Made by a program: the position numbers and the translations under genes. The notes below the pieces were generated by a model that was given only the letters and a program-made list of their open reading frames with translations, did not search any database and had not been told where the DNA came from. Positions 1-8,637 of a DNA stretch of 64,000 nt are shown piece after piece (position 1 is the first letter of the stretch; each line of letters starts with the position of its first letter). Source of the stretch: Sneathiella sedimenti (GTDB taxonomy: Bacteria; Pseudomonadota; Alphaproteobacteria; Sneathiellales; Sneathiellaceae); NCBI RefSeq assembly GCF_017313765.1, contig NZ_JAFLNC010000001.1, positions 310,001-374,000 of the forward strand. Direction: 5' to 3'.

Positions 1-1
1 T

Positions 2-1522
2 GCCGATAATCTTTTCAACCGCCTTGACAGCCATTGCAAGGAAAGCGGCTTTGATCGGGTTTATGACAAGGCCGACGCCCCGATTTCTGAAGTTCTTGGA
101 CTTCTCGCGCGTGAAAAGCTGGCCAATATTCCGGTGCCGGAGAGTGCACGAAACATGGTCGATCTCTGGCGCAAGGAGATTGAGGAAAAAAGCGGCGATG
201 ACTTCGCCCAAATGCTTGACGCACTTGCGAGCCAAAAAGAGTTTGCCGCTGCCGCCCGGAAGCTGTTGAAGGATCTTGACCTTATCGACGATGCCGAAGG
301 AGAGTTTTCCGATGAGGATGACAACGGCGACAGTGATGAGGGCGAACAGCAGCCTGATGCCGAAAGCAGCGGCTCGGAGAGCGATGACGAAGCCCAGGAC
401 GCCAGCGCCGCTGAAGATGCCGATACGCAGGAAGGAGCTGGCGAAGACGGGACGGATACCGAAGCCGGCGAAAGCGCCGACATGGAAGCGACAAGCACCG
501 GGGAGGAAGCCGGTCGCGATAGTCGTCCCGTTTATCCTGACGATTTCCGCAATTCCCCTGAAGCCGCCGCGTACAAGGCCTATACCACTGAATTTGATGA
601 AGTGATTCAGGCCGGAGATCTATGTGAGCCCGGTGAACTTGCCCGCCTGCGCCAGCAACTAGACCAGCAGCTAACCAATTTACATAGCCTGGTCAGCAAA
701 CTGGCCAACCGCCTGCAACGCAAGCTTCTTGCGCAGCAGAACCGCGCCTGGGAATTCGATCTGGAGGAAGGCATCCTGGATGCAGCCCGCCTGTCCCGCG
801 TGGTTGTGGACCCTCAACTCCCGCTCTCCTTCAAGGTGGAACAGGATACTAACTTCCGCGATACGGTCGTGACATTGCTGATCGATAATTCGGGCTCCAT
901 GCGGGGACGGCCGATCTCTGTCGCGGCTATGTGCGCCGACGTTCTCGCCCGCACGCTCGAGCGGTGCTCGGTCAAAGTCGAGATTCTCGGATTCACGACC
1001 CGCGCCTGGAAAGGCGGCCAGTCGCGTGAAAAATGGCTGGAGCAGGGGAAGGAACCGAATCCCGGCCGACTTAATGACCTGCGTCATATAGTTTATAAAT
1101 CAGCGGACTATCCCTATCGACGTGCGCGCCAGTCGCTTGGCCTGATGCTACGCGAAGGGCTGCTGAAAGAGAATATCGACGGAGAAGGCCTTCTTTGGGC
1201 GCATAGCCGCCTATTAGGCCGGCCAGAGCAGCGCCGCATCCTGATGGTGATTTCCGATGGGGCACCGGTGGATGACAGCACGCTTTCAGTCAATCCCGGC
1301 AATTACCTCGACAAGCATCTGCGTGAAGTGATCAAATGGATCGAGACGCGCTCACCTGTTGAATTGATTGCCATCGGTATTGGTCATGATGTCACGCGAT
1401 ATTATCAGCAAGCCGTCACGATCATCGACGCCGAGCAACTCGGGGGTGTTATGATGGAACAGCTTGCCGATCTGTTCGATGAACAAAAGCCAGCAAAACG
1501 CGGAAAAGCTGAGCGCTGGTAA
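2..1522 (+). CDS. cobT: Cobaltochelatase subunit CobT (5' end outside window)
   Basis: CobT works with CobS and CobN to insert cobalt into hydrogenobyrinic acid a,c-diamide in the aerobic cobalamin pathway. The frame is open from base 2, so the true N-terminus lies upstream. Visible parts are a helical N-terminal region, a very acidic Asp/Glu/Ser linker (about 290-520), then a C-terminal von Willebrand factor A domain with the MIDAS motif DNSGS near base 884 and the continuation ISDGAPVDD near 1250, as is usual for CobT. It converges on rpmB, an adjacency I recall from other alphaproteobacteria. A GTG at 134 is in frame but internal. Family assignment is secure; the missing start is the only limitation. 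Confidence 0.95.
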   Translation, partial: ADNLFNRLDSHCKESGFDRVYDKADAPISEVLGLLAREKLANIPVPESARNMVDLWRKEIEEKSGDDFAQMLDALASQKEFAAAARKLLKDLDLIDDAEGEFSDEDDNGDSDEGEQQPDAESSGSESDDEAQDASAAEDADTQEGAGEDGTDTEAGESADMEATSTGEEAGRDSRPVYPDDFRNSPEAAAYKAYTTEFDEVIQAGDLCEPGELARLRQQLDQQLTNLHSLVSKLANRLQRKLLAQQNRAWEFDLEEGILDAARLSRVVVDPQLPLSFKVEQDTNFRDTVVTLLIDNSGSMRGRPISVAAMCADVLARTLERCSVKVEILGFTTRAWKGGQSREKWLEQGKEPNPGRLNDLRHIVYKSADYPYRRARQSLGLMLREGLLKENIDGEGLLWAHSRLLGRPEQRRILMVISDGAPVDDSTLSVNPGNYLDKHLREVIKWIETRSPVELIAIGIGHDVTRYYQQAVTIIDAEQLGGVMMEQLADLFDEQKPAKRGKAERW

Positions 1523-1604
1523 GGCGCTCTATCCCTTGCGTGCCTTTTTCATGAATTCAAGACTGCACGACTAGGCAAGTTCCCTGCGCCTTTTAGAATC
1601 TCAC

Positions 1605-1637
1605 ATAAAAAAACGGGCGGAAAAATCCCACCCGTTT
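1605..1637 (-). terminator. Rho-independent terminator of rpmB
   Basis: On the minus strand a stem with arms AAACGGG and CCCGTTT, with a little extra inner pairing, is followed directly by a run of seven to eight T. It lies 27 bases past the rpmB stop. On the plus strand it has almost no T tract, so it is a weak stop for cobT. Confidence 0.8.
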
Positions 1638-1663
1638 AATCCTGCCTGATCGTCAGATAAGAT

Positions 1664-1951
1664 TTATGCGGAAGCTGTCGCTTTCTTGATTTCGCGTTTA
1701 ACCCGCTGGGCCTGCAATGACAGATTAGTGTCACGCGCCTTCAGCAGGAACTTGTCAAGGCCGCCATTATGTTCAACGGAACGCAGTGCCGATGCCGAGA
1801 CTTTCATATTGAAGGAACGGCCAAGCGCATCAGACATCAAGCGGACTTCCTGCACATTCGGCAGAAACCGGCGACGGGTTTTGTTATTGGCGTGGCTGAC
1901 ATTATTGCCGGCCTGAACACCTTTACCTGTCAATTCGCAACGACGTGCCAT
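1664..1951 (-). CDS. rpmB: 50S ribosomal protein L28
   Basis: This is a structural protein of the large ribosomal subunit. The 95-residue length and the typical bL28 start [11 protein letters not shown], followed by the conserved basic stretch [11 protein letters not shown], identify it. The first half lacks zinc-binding Cys pairs, so it is the zinc-independent form. A GAGGT Shine-Dalgarno lies 7 bases before the ATG. The gene is monocistronic, with its own terminator downstream and a GC hairpin (1984-2000) in its leader. It converges with cobT. Confidence 0.97.
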   Translation of the reverse strand: MARRCELTGKGVQAGNNVSHANNKTRRRFLPNVQEVRLMSDALGRSFNMKVSASALRSVEHNGGLDKFLLKARDTNLSLQAQRVKREIKKATASA

Positions 1952-2062
1952 CTTGGACCTCTTTAACCAAATGAATAGATATGCCGGCGCAGAACGCCGG
2001 ACGTGAGGACGCTATTTAAGGAATGGAGGCGCATCCGTCAAGCATATTAGGCTGATCCAGCA

Positions 2063-3064
2063 CTATTTTTCCAAAAAGATTTCCAATAGCTTCTCTGCAG
2101 CGGTCGTCGGAGCAATTTGCGCCGTCTTTACATCGGCTTCCATCTGTTTGATGCGGGCTGCCACCGCCTTATGGGAGCGAAACCGCGTCATCAGGGAATC
2201 ACCTAGTTCCGACCACATCCAGGCCACGGCCTGCTCACGGCGCTGTTCAGCCAGTTCGTCGTCGACACCGCGGGAATCGCGATACTTCCCGATAGTATCC
2301 CATAGCTTGTCGATCCCGGATTTATTCAGCGCGGAAACCATCAGGACTTTCGGCTTCCAGTTCTTGCTTTTTGGCCGCATCAGGCCAATCGCGCCCTTGT
2401 ACTCGGCCGCCGCCCGCGCTGCTGCCGCTTTCAGGTCACCGTCAGCCTTGTTGATCACGACGACATCCGCTAGCTCCATCACACCGCGCTTGATGCCCTG
2501 CAATTCATCACCGCCCCCTGGCGCCAAAAGGAGCAGGAACACATCCACCATCTCCGCCACGGTAGTTTCCGACTGGCCAACGCCAACCGTCTCGATCAGG
2601 ATAACGTCGAAGCCCGCAGCCTCTGTCAGCAGCATCGCCTCCCGCGTGCGCCGCGCGACACCACCAAGCGATCCGCCGGACGGCGACGGCCGGATAAAGG
2701 CGTTCGGGTCACGAACCAATTCTTCCATACGCGTTTTATCGCCCAGAATAGACCCCCCGCTCCTCTGGGAGGACGGGTCGACAGTAAGCACCGCAACCTT
2801 GTGACCGGCACCGGTCAAGAGCTTGCCAAAAGCCTCGATGAAAGTTGATTTGCCGACGCCTGGCGTGCCCGATATGCCAATCCGGATGGAGTTGCCCGTG
2901 TCCGGCAGAACGATATTCAGGAGCGCCTGCGCCGTTGCCCGGTGATCGCTCCGCACGGATTCCACAAGGGTAATCGCCCGTGCCAGCGTCCGGCGATCTC
3001 CTCGCCGCAATTTTTCGGCAATCCCCTCGGCATCCGCCGTTATTTTTTTACCCATTTCATTCAT
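2063..3064 (-). CDS. meaB: Methylmalonyl-CoA mutase-associated GTPase MeaB (ArgK family)
   Basis: MeaB is a G3E P-loop GTPase that loads adenosylcobalamin into methylmalonyl-CoA mutase and protects it from inactivation. The 333-residue protein has a Walker A motif GTPGVGKST, the [20 protein letters not shown] segment and a NKADGD nucleotide-specificity motif, all standard for MeaB/ArgK. The start at 3064 was chosen because AAGG precedes it; an in-frame ATG at 3115 adds 17 residues with no similarity to the family. Its partner enzyme is at 6155-8305 on the same strand, four genes away rather than adjacent. The old label LAO/AO transport ATPase should not be used. Confidence 0.93.
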   Translation of the reverse strand: MNEMGKKITADAEGIAEKLRRGDRRTLARAITLVESVRSDHRATAQALLNIVLPDTGNSIRIGISGTPGVGKSTFIEAFGKLLTGAGHKVAVLTVDPSSQRSGGSILGDKTRMEELVRDPNAFIRPSPSGGSLGGVARRTREAMLLTEAAGFDVILIETVGVGQSETTVAEMVDVFLLLLAPGGGDELQGIKRGVMELADVVVINKADGDLKAAAARAAAEYKGAIGLMRPKSKNWKPKVLMVSALNKSGIDKLWDTIGKYRDSRGVDDELAEQRREQAVAWMWSELGDSLMTRFRSHKAVAARIKQMEADVKTAQIAPTTAAEKLLEIFLEK

Positions 3065-3165
3065 AGCCTTGGGTATGGGAAAATCCCGCGACTTCGTCAA
3101 GTCAATTGAAAGCACTATCGAAAATTAACGGAAGACCGTATTCTGGCGCAAAGAACGGAGCGACA

Positions 3166-4170
3166 ATGATTAGCAGTATTCAGACAGTCGAAATGCATAC
3201 CGGCGGGGAACCTCTCCGTATCATTACGGACGGCGTCCCGGTGCCGGAAGGGCGCACTCTTCTGGAAAAACGAGCCTATCTTCGCGATCATGCCGATCAC
3301 TATCGCCGCTTCCTGATGTTTGAGCCGCGTGGCCACAAGGATATGTATGGCGCGCTTTTGGTGCCCCCGGATCATCCGGAGGCTGATCTCGCTGTTATTT
3401 TCATGCATAACGAGGGATATAGCACCATGTGCGGCCATGCGATCATGGCGCTTGGCCGCTATGCGCTGGATTACGGGCTAATCGTGAAGGAAGCGGAGGA
3501 GACGGCAGTTAATATTCAATGTCCCTGCGGCCTCGTGCGCGCATATGTTGCCACCGAAAATGGCGTAACTGGTGCAGTCCGATTTGAGAGCGTACCCTCC
3601 TTCGCTTATAAGCTAGGCCAGTTTGTCGAGACAGCGGATTATGGTCCGGTCGAGCTGGATATAGGATATGGGGGAGCCTTCTACGCCATTCTGAATGCGG
3701 CGACGTTAGGCCTAGAGGTGCGAACGGCCCGAACACGTGATCTTGTTGCTGCGGCGTCGCAAATATCAGCTGCGGTGAAGGCGCAAGTCCCGATTACACA
3801 TCCGGAAGAAAAAGATCTCGGCTATTTATATGGCACCATTCTCACCGATGGCGGGATAGGCAAGGAAGATACACCCAGCGCGAACATCTGCGTCTTCGCT
3901 GATGAACAGGTAGACCGCAGCCCTACTGGATCGGGGGTCACCGCACGTATGGCGCTCGCGCGCGCGCGACAGGAGATTGGACCCGATGAGACCTGTCAGT
4001 TCGAGAGTGTGACTGGCGCTATTTTTACCGGAAAAATCGAAAGCGAAACAAAAGTGGATCCCTATAAGGCTGTGACGGTTGAAGTGGGAGGGCACGCCCA
4101 TTATTCTGGCACCGCCGAGTTCACCTTCGAGGACGGCGATCCACTTGGCGGCGGATTTCTCCTGCGATAA
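3166..4170 (+). CDS. trans-3-hydroxy-L-proline dehydratase (proline racemase superfamily)
   Basis: This 334-residue protein belongs to the proline racemase fold. The first catalytic position is Cys89 in the motif MCGH. The second, which is Cys in true racemases and 4-hydroxyproline epimerases, is Thr254 in DRSPTGSG. Cys plus Thr is the signature of trans-3-hydroxy-L-proline dehydratase (human L3HYPDH type), which forms delta1-pyrroline-2-carboxylate. The start at 3166 has GGAG 7 bases upstream; an ATG at 3106 would overlap meaB on the other strand. It is followed after 23 bases by cytidine deaminase, probably co-transcribed. The imine reductase expected for the pathway is not in view. The function follows from the motif and is not tested here. 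Confidence 0.85.
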   Translation: MISSIQTVEMHTGGEPLRIITDGVPVPEGRTLLEKRAYLRDHADHYRRFLMFEPRGHKDMYGALLVPPDHPEADLAVIFMHNEGYSTMCGHAIMALGRYALDYGLIVKEAEETAVNIQCPCGLVRAYVATENGVTGAVRFESVPSFAYKLGQFVETADYGPVELDIGYGGAFYAILNAATLGLEVRTARTRDLVAAASQISAAVKAQVPITHPEEKDLGYLYGTILTDGGIGKEDTPSANICVFADEQVDRSPTGSGVTARMALARARQEIGPDETCQFESVTGAIFTGKIESETKVDPYKAVTVEVGGHAHYSGTAEFTFEDGDPLGGGFLLR

Positions 4171-4193
4171 ATGTTGAAATGAAACGAGGAATC

Positions 4194-4592
4194 ATGGACG
4201 AGATCAATCTGAAGGCCGAGGCAACCAAGGCGCTTGAAAAGGCGTACTCCCCTTATTCCAAATTCAAGGTGGGCGCCGCCGTACTAACGGAATCGGGCAA
4301 TCTGTTCACCGGCTGTAATGTGGAGAATGTCTCCTATGGTCTTTCCATCTGCGCCGAACGCACAGCCATTACTCGCGCGGTGGCGAACGAGGGGCCCGGC
4401 ATGAAACTCCGTGAAGTATATGTTGCCAACTGCAATGAACATGGGGTTTCCATCCCCTGCTCCCCCTGCGGGGCCTGCCGGCAGTTTATTGCGGAGTTTG
4501 CGACACCGGCGACACGGATTCATTATACAGGCGAAAACGGGGATGTTACGACGTCGATGAGTGACCTGCTTCCCGATGGGTTTACCTTCTAG
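4194..4592 (+). CDS. cdd: Cytidine deaminase
   Basis: This enzyme deaminates cytidine and deoxycytidine to uridine and deoxyuridine for pyrimidine salvage. The 132-residue length marks the small homotetrameric type. Zinc ligands and catalytic Glu are visible: Cys53-Ala-Glu55 (CAERTAI) and Cys89/Cys92 (PCSPCGACRQ). GAGGA precedes the ATG at 4194; another in-frame ATG at 4179 lacks a ribosome site. It probably shares an operon with the upstream dehydratase and ends one base from the convergent queF gene. Thymidine kinase at 16014 is a second nucleoside-salvage gene in the window. Confidence 0.95.
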   Translation: MDEINLKAEATKALEKAYSPYSKFKVGAAVLTESGNLFTGCNVENVSYGLSICAERTAITRAVANEGPGMKLREVYVANCNEHGVSIPCSPCGACRQFIAEFATPATRIHYTGENGDVTTSMSDLLPDGFTF

Positions 4593-4593
4593 C

Positions 4594-5058
4594 CTATCCG
4601 CGCCCGCGATAAGTTGACACCCCCTGATCGGGCAGCCAGACATCGTCAAGCGGCGCGCCCGTCTGCCAGAAAACATCGATCGGGATGCCCCCGCGCGGAT
4701 ACCAGTATCCCCCGATCCTGAGCCAGCGCGGTGCCAGAAGTTCGACAATGCGTTTTCCAATCATGACGGTGCAATCCTCATGAAAGGCACCGTGATTCCG
4801 AAAAGACGTCAGGAACAGCTTGAGAGATTTGGATTCCACAAGCCATTCATTCGGCACATAGTCAATCACCAGATGGGCAAAATCCGGCTGTCCGGTCATG
4901 GGACAAAGGGAGGTGAACTCCGGCGCAGTAAAACGAACAAGATAGTTTGCATCTGACTGCCCGTTGGGAACTCGCTCCAGCACAGCGTCTTCAGGACTTT
5001 TTGGTTGTCCTACCTCTTTGCCGAGTTGGGTCAGGCCGCTGACATCCGTTGTGCCCAT
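4594..5058 (-). CDS. queF: NADPH-dependent 7-cyano-7-deazaguanine reductase QueF
   Basis: QueF reduces preQ0 to preQ1, the last soluble step before insertion of the queuosine precursor into tRNA. The 154-residue length and single T-fold domain mark the short type I enzyme. The nucleophilic Cys52 sits in [12 protein letters not shown], with the catalytic Asp59 after it; the QueF motif [16 protein letters not shown] is intact. The start codon abuts the stop of the upstream deacetylase-like gene with no gap, and GGAGCG inside that gene serves as ribosome site, so translation is probably coupled. Confidence 0.96.
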   Translation of the reverse strand: MGTTDVSGLTQLGKEVGQPKSPEDAVLERVPNGQSDANYLVRFTAPEFTSLCPMTGQPDFAHLVIDYVPNEWLVESKSLKLFLTSFRNHGAFHEDCTVMIGKRIVELLAPRWLRIGGYWYPRGGIPIDVFWQTGAPLDDVWLPDQGVSTYRGRG

Positions 5059-6093
5059 TTACCGCGCTCCTTCAAATCCGGCGATGAAACTCGTAATATT
5101 CGCGCCAAGAAAATCTCGGTTATAGCCGCCTTCCTGTACCAGAACCGTCGGCAGGCCAAGGCGGGCAATACGCGCTGCGATCCGCCCGAAACCTTCCGTT
5201 GTGACGGAAAGGCCAATCAGAGGATCCCCTTCAAAGGCATCGAGTCCCAACGCGATAAAAAGAACATCTGGCGCGTACGCACGAAGTGCAGTCATAGCCT
5301 CCTCCAGGCGGCCAAGGAAGGCGTCGTCCGCACTCTCGGGTGCAAGTGGCAGGTTCAGGTTATAACCTTCTCCTGCGCCCGCTCCACGCTCATGTGCATA
5401 GCCGGAGAAGAAGGGATAAAAATCCGTCGGATCGCAATGTAGGGAGATTGTGTACACATCCGCGCGGTCATAGAAAATTCCCTGCGTGCCGTTGCCGTGG
5501 TGCACATCGACATCAAGGATTGCGACACGGTTCACTTTCCGGCGCGCATATTCGGCGGCAATAGCGATATTATTGAGAAAACAGAAACCGCCGGCCTGGT
5601 CCTTGAAGGCGTGGTGTCCTGGTGGGCGGCAAAGCGCATAGGCGGAGAGCTTGTCATCCAGATTGGACAGCACATAGTCCGTTGCCGTTAACGCAACATT
5701 GTTGGAGGCGACCGCCGCCTCCCATGTCGTCGGGCCTACGGGTGCGGAGATATCGGTGGTATAAAAACCAACCTCGCCAACGATCCCGCTCGGCATCGAC
5801 GACATATGCCGCCCCGGGTGAATGTTAGGGAGCACTTCCTCGCCACCCATCTGCGCCGCCAACCATCGCGCATGTATGGTCTCGAGAAAATGAAGATAGC
5901 CCGGCGTATGCACCGCCGCCCGCGGGCTCGGACCAAAATCCGTCGGCGCGATAATTTCGTGCCCCGCGTCTTTCAGCCCCTTAACCAGCGCATCCGCCCG
6001 GCCCGGCACTTCCTGCGGCTCATGAAATGCCCCGCCCTTGAAATAGGTTTTTGGATCATGCTTGGCGTGATCTGGGCTAAAAATTATTTTCAT
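5059..6093 (-). CDS. Histone deacetylase-superfamily hydrolase, acetylpolyamine amidohydrolase-like
   Basis: This 344-residue zinc hydrolase belongs to the arginase/deacetylase superfamily. Visible hallmarks are the charge-relay histidines in RPPGHHAF (His160-161), the zinc ligands in DVDVHHGNGTQ (Asp196, His198), a late ligand in GLDAFEGDPL and the catalytic Tyr in EGGYN. Bacterial members with this layout remove acetyl groups from polyamines or other small amines. GGGAG precedes the ATG. The gene lies between mutase and queF on one strand, 61 bases after the mutase stop and abutting queF, so the three may be co-transcribed. Substrate is not decided by sequence. Confidence 0.88.
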   Translation of the reverse strand: MKIIFSPDHAKHDPKTYFKGGAFHEPQEVPGRADALVKGLKDAGHEIIAPTDFGPSPRAAVHTPGYLHFLETIHARWLAAQMGGEEVLPNIHPGRHMSSMPSGIVGEVGFYTTDISAPVGPTTWEAAVASNNVALTATDYVLSNLDDKLSAYALCRPPGHHAFKDQAGGFCFLNNIAIAAEYARRKVNRVAILDVDVHHGNGTQGIFYDRADVYTISLHCDPTDFYPFFSGYAHERGAGAGEGYNLNLPLAPESADDAFLGRLEEAMTALRAYAPDVLFIALGLDAFEGDPLIGLSVTTEGFGRIAARIARLGLPTVLVQEGGYNRDFLGANITSFIAGFEGAR

Positions 6094-6154
6094 GAATGGC
6101 TCCCTGCCCTGTTGTAATGACGTCTATATCATACAGCACCGGACAGGAAACAGG

Positions 6155-8305
6155 TCAAGCGGCCTTGCGTTTTTTCCGGATCAATTCGAGTACTTCCGCG
6201 GCGGCCTTCGGAATATTTGTTCCGGGACCGTAGATGGCGGCAACGCCGGCATCGTAAAGCGCGTCATAGTCCTGCGCCGGGATAACGCCGCCGCAGACAA
6301 CAAGAATATCCTCTGCACCCTGCTTCTTAAGTTCGTCGATGATCTGCGGGACAAGTGTCTTGTGGCCTGCCGCCTGCGAGGAAATCCCGATGACATGGAC
6401 ATCACTCTCGATCGCGTCCTGTGCGGCTTCTGCCGGGGTCTGGAACAGCGGCCCGACATCCACGTCGAAGCCGATATCGGCGAACGCTGTCGCAATCACC
6501 TTGGCGCCGCGATCATGCCCGTCCTGCCCAAGCTTGACTACCAGCATACGCGGGCGTCGCCCTTCCTCACGAGTGAAAGCATCGATATCGTCGCTAATCT
6601 TCATAAAGCCCTCATCCCCCTCATAAGCTGCCCCATAAACTCCGGAAATGGAACGGATTTCCGCCCGATGCCGGGTGAAAACCTTTTCCATTGCATCAGA
6701 AATCTCGCCAACGGTTGCCCGCGCACGCGCAGCATTTACACAAAGCTCCAGAAGGTTTTCCGTACCTTCTGCACCTTTTGTCAGGGCGTCCAGCGCTGCT
6801 GTGCAGGCCGCGCTATCCCGCGTACTCCTGATTTTTTCAAGCCGCGCGACCTGCTGTCGGAGAACTTCCGTATTATCGACATCAAGAATTTCTATATTGC
6901 TGTCGTCCTTGTCGATCCGGTATTTATTAACCCCGACGATTACCTCTTCGCCGCGGTCAATGGCGGCTTGACGGCGGGCCGCGGATTCTTCAATCCGAAG
7001 CTTTGGCATCCCGCTTTCGACTGCTTTGGTCATGCCGCCCATTTCCTCGACTTCCTCTATCAGCTTCCAGGCTTCCGCCGCGATGGAGTTGGTCAGGCTT
7101 TCCACATAATAACTGCCGCCAAGCGGGTCGATCACATGTGGTATGCCGGTTTCCTCGGCGAGAATTAGCTGCGTGTTGCGGGCAATACGCGCGGAGAAAT
7201 CCGTCGGCAGCGCAATTGCCTCATCAAGCGCATTTGTATGGAGGCTTTGTGTACCGCCAAGAACTGCCGCCATGGCCTCATAGGCAGTGCGGATAACATT
7301 GTTGTACGGGTCCTGCTCGGTGAGGCTAACGCCCGACGTCTGGCAATGGGTCCGTAGCATCAGGGAGCTCTGGTTCTTTGGCTCAAACTCCTTGATCATT
7401 TTCGCCCACAACATGCGCGCGGCGCGTAACTTGGCAATTTCCATGAAGAAATTCATGCCAATCGCGAAGAAGAAACTAAGACGCGGCGCAAAATCATCGA
7501 TTTTTAAGCCCGATGCTATTGCGGCACGCGCATATTCCAACCCGTCGGCCAGGGTGAAGGCCAGCTCCTGTACCTGTGTCGCGCCGGCTTCCTGCATGTG
7601 ATAGCCGGATATGGAAATGGAATTAAACCGCGGCATCTTGGCGGAGGTATACCCAATGATATCGCCTATGATGCGCATGCTCGGCGCCGGCGGATAGATG
7701 TAGGTGTTGCGGACCATAAATTCCTTCAGAATATCGTTCTGAATGGTGCCTGCAAGCTGTTCCGGCTTTACGCCCTGCTCTTCCGCGGCAACAATGTAAT
7801 TTGCCAAAATCGGCAGGACCGCGCCATTCATGGTCATGGAAACCGACATCTGATCGAGCGGGATACTGTCGAACAGGATCTTCATATCCTCGACGCTGTC
7901 GATGGCCACACCGGCCTTGCCAACATCACCGACAACCCGCGGATGGTCCGAATCATACCCACGGTGAGTCGCGAGATCGAAGGCAACCGACAGGCCTTTC
8001 TGACCGGCGGCCAGGTTGCGTCGGTAAAAGGCATTGGATTCCTCAGCGGTCGAAAACCCGGCATACTGGCGGATTGTCCAGGGGCGGTTGGCATACATGG
8101 TGGCCCGAACCCCGCGCTGAAAAGGGGCGACACCTGGCAAGGCGCCATCCAGCTCCATCCCCTCCAGATCGGCGGCGGTGTAAAGCGGTTTGACAGTAAT
8201 GCCTTCGGGCGTTTCCCAATTAAGTTCATCCAGCTTGCGGCCGCGAAGTTCCTTTTCCGCCAGCTTTTCCCAGTCCTGAAATGTTTGTTTTGGAAAATCG
8301 CCCAT
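6155..8305 (-). CDS. scpA: Methylmalonyl-CoA mutase
   Basis: This adenosylcobalamin enzyme interconverts (R)-methylmalonyl-CoA and succinyl-CoA, the last step of propionyl-CoA assimilation from odd-chain and branched acids and some amino acids. The 716-residue single chain carries the substrate-binding TIM barrel (about 1-560) and the C-terminal B12 domain with the base-off motif [11 protein letters not shown] and the GPGTNI phosphate-tail region. Length fits the homodimeric alpha-type chain. AAGGATAAG precedes the ATG. The chaperone MeaB is encoded nearby, and cobalt handling genes lie at both ends of the window. Confidence 0.97.
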   Translation of the reverse strand: MGDFPKQTFQDWEKLAEKELRGRKLDELNWETPEGITVKPLYTAADLEGMELDGALPGVAPFQRGVRATMYANRPWTIRQYAGFSTAEESNAFYRRNLAAGQKGLSVAFDLATHRGYDSDHPRVVGDVGKAGVAIDSVEDMKILFDSIPLDQMSVSMTMNGAVLPILANYIVAAEEQGVKPEQLAGTIQNDILKEFMVRNTYIYPPAPSMRIIGDIIGYTSAKMPRFNSISISGYHMQEAGATQVQELAFTLADGLEYARAAIASGLKIDDFAPRLSFFFAIGMNFFMEIAKLRAARMLWAKMIKEFEPKNQSSLMLRTHCQTSGVSLTEQDPYNNVIRTAYEAMAAVLGGTQSLHTNALDEAIALPTDFSARIARNTQLILAEETGIPHVIDPLGGSYYVESLTNSIAAEAWKLIEEVEEMGGMTKAVESGMPKLRIEESAARRQAAIDRGEEVIVGVNKYRIDKDDSNIEILDVDNTEVLRQQVARLEKIRSTRDSAACTAALDALTKGAEGTENLLELCVNAARARATVGEISDAMEKVFTRHRAEIRSISGVYGAAYEGDEGFMKISDDIDAFTREEGRRPRMLVVKLGQDGHDRGAKVIATAFADIGFDVDVGPLFQTPAEAAQDAIESDVHVIGISSQAAGHKTLVPQIIDELKKQGAEDILVVCGGVIPAQDYDALYDAGVAAIYGPGTNIPKAAAEVLELIRKKRKAA

Positions 8306-8637
8306 CTTTTCTTATCCTTTATATCCCGTCAAACAATACACCATGACCTAGTCGACGGCCAAATCTGGCCGCGAGCTATATCATAGAATTGCACAATTAC
8401 CAAACGAGCGTTAGCTTTATGCGTTTTTGTACAATATTTGAAATGCCAGAATTAGATATTCTTTCTTCAATAATGCGAATTTCTGGCCCGAAGGCGAGAT
8501 ATTTCTGACATATTCCCTACATATAAAATAGAGTTTCGACGCAGCGGGGCACCAGATTTTCCTGTTCACGGCAGGACGGCTCCGTATAAATTAGTAGCGA
8601 GGGCATCCGGCACCTCTCCCAATCAACCAGGTTTGCA
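8306..8637. other. Intergenic region between the mutase and helicase genes
   Basis: These 332 AT-rich bases separate two divergent genes and must hold both promoters. I see no convincing RNA gene, repeat or conserved operator, and only very short open frames. The helicase ATG at 8638 has no obvious Shine-Dalgarno, and no other in-frame ATG lies between it and the in-frame stop at 8587. Confidence 0.5.

Noticed and set aside
1984-2000. Hairpin CCGGCG/CGCCGG as terminator of meaB
   Set aside because: No T tract follows on either strand; at most a leader structure of rpmB.
3166-4170. Proline racemase or 4-hydroxyproline epimerase
   Set aside because: The second catalytic Cys is Thr254.
6092-7168. 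A 358-codon frame opposite methylmalonyl-CoA mutase
   Set aside because: It is antisense to a highly conserved enzyme, lacks known motifs and its length follows from codon bias.
8306-8637. Small frames and a weak CCTG/CAGG hairpin upstream of the helicase
   Set aside because: Frames are under 30 codons without ribosome sites and the hairpin is too short to be meaningful.
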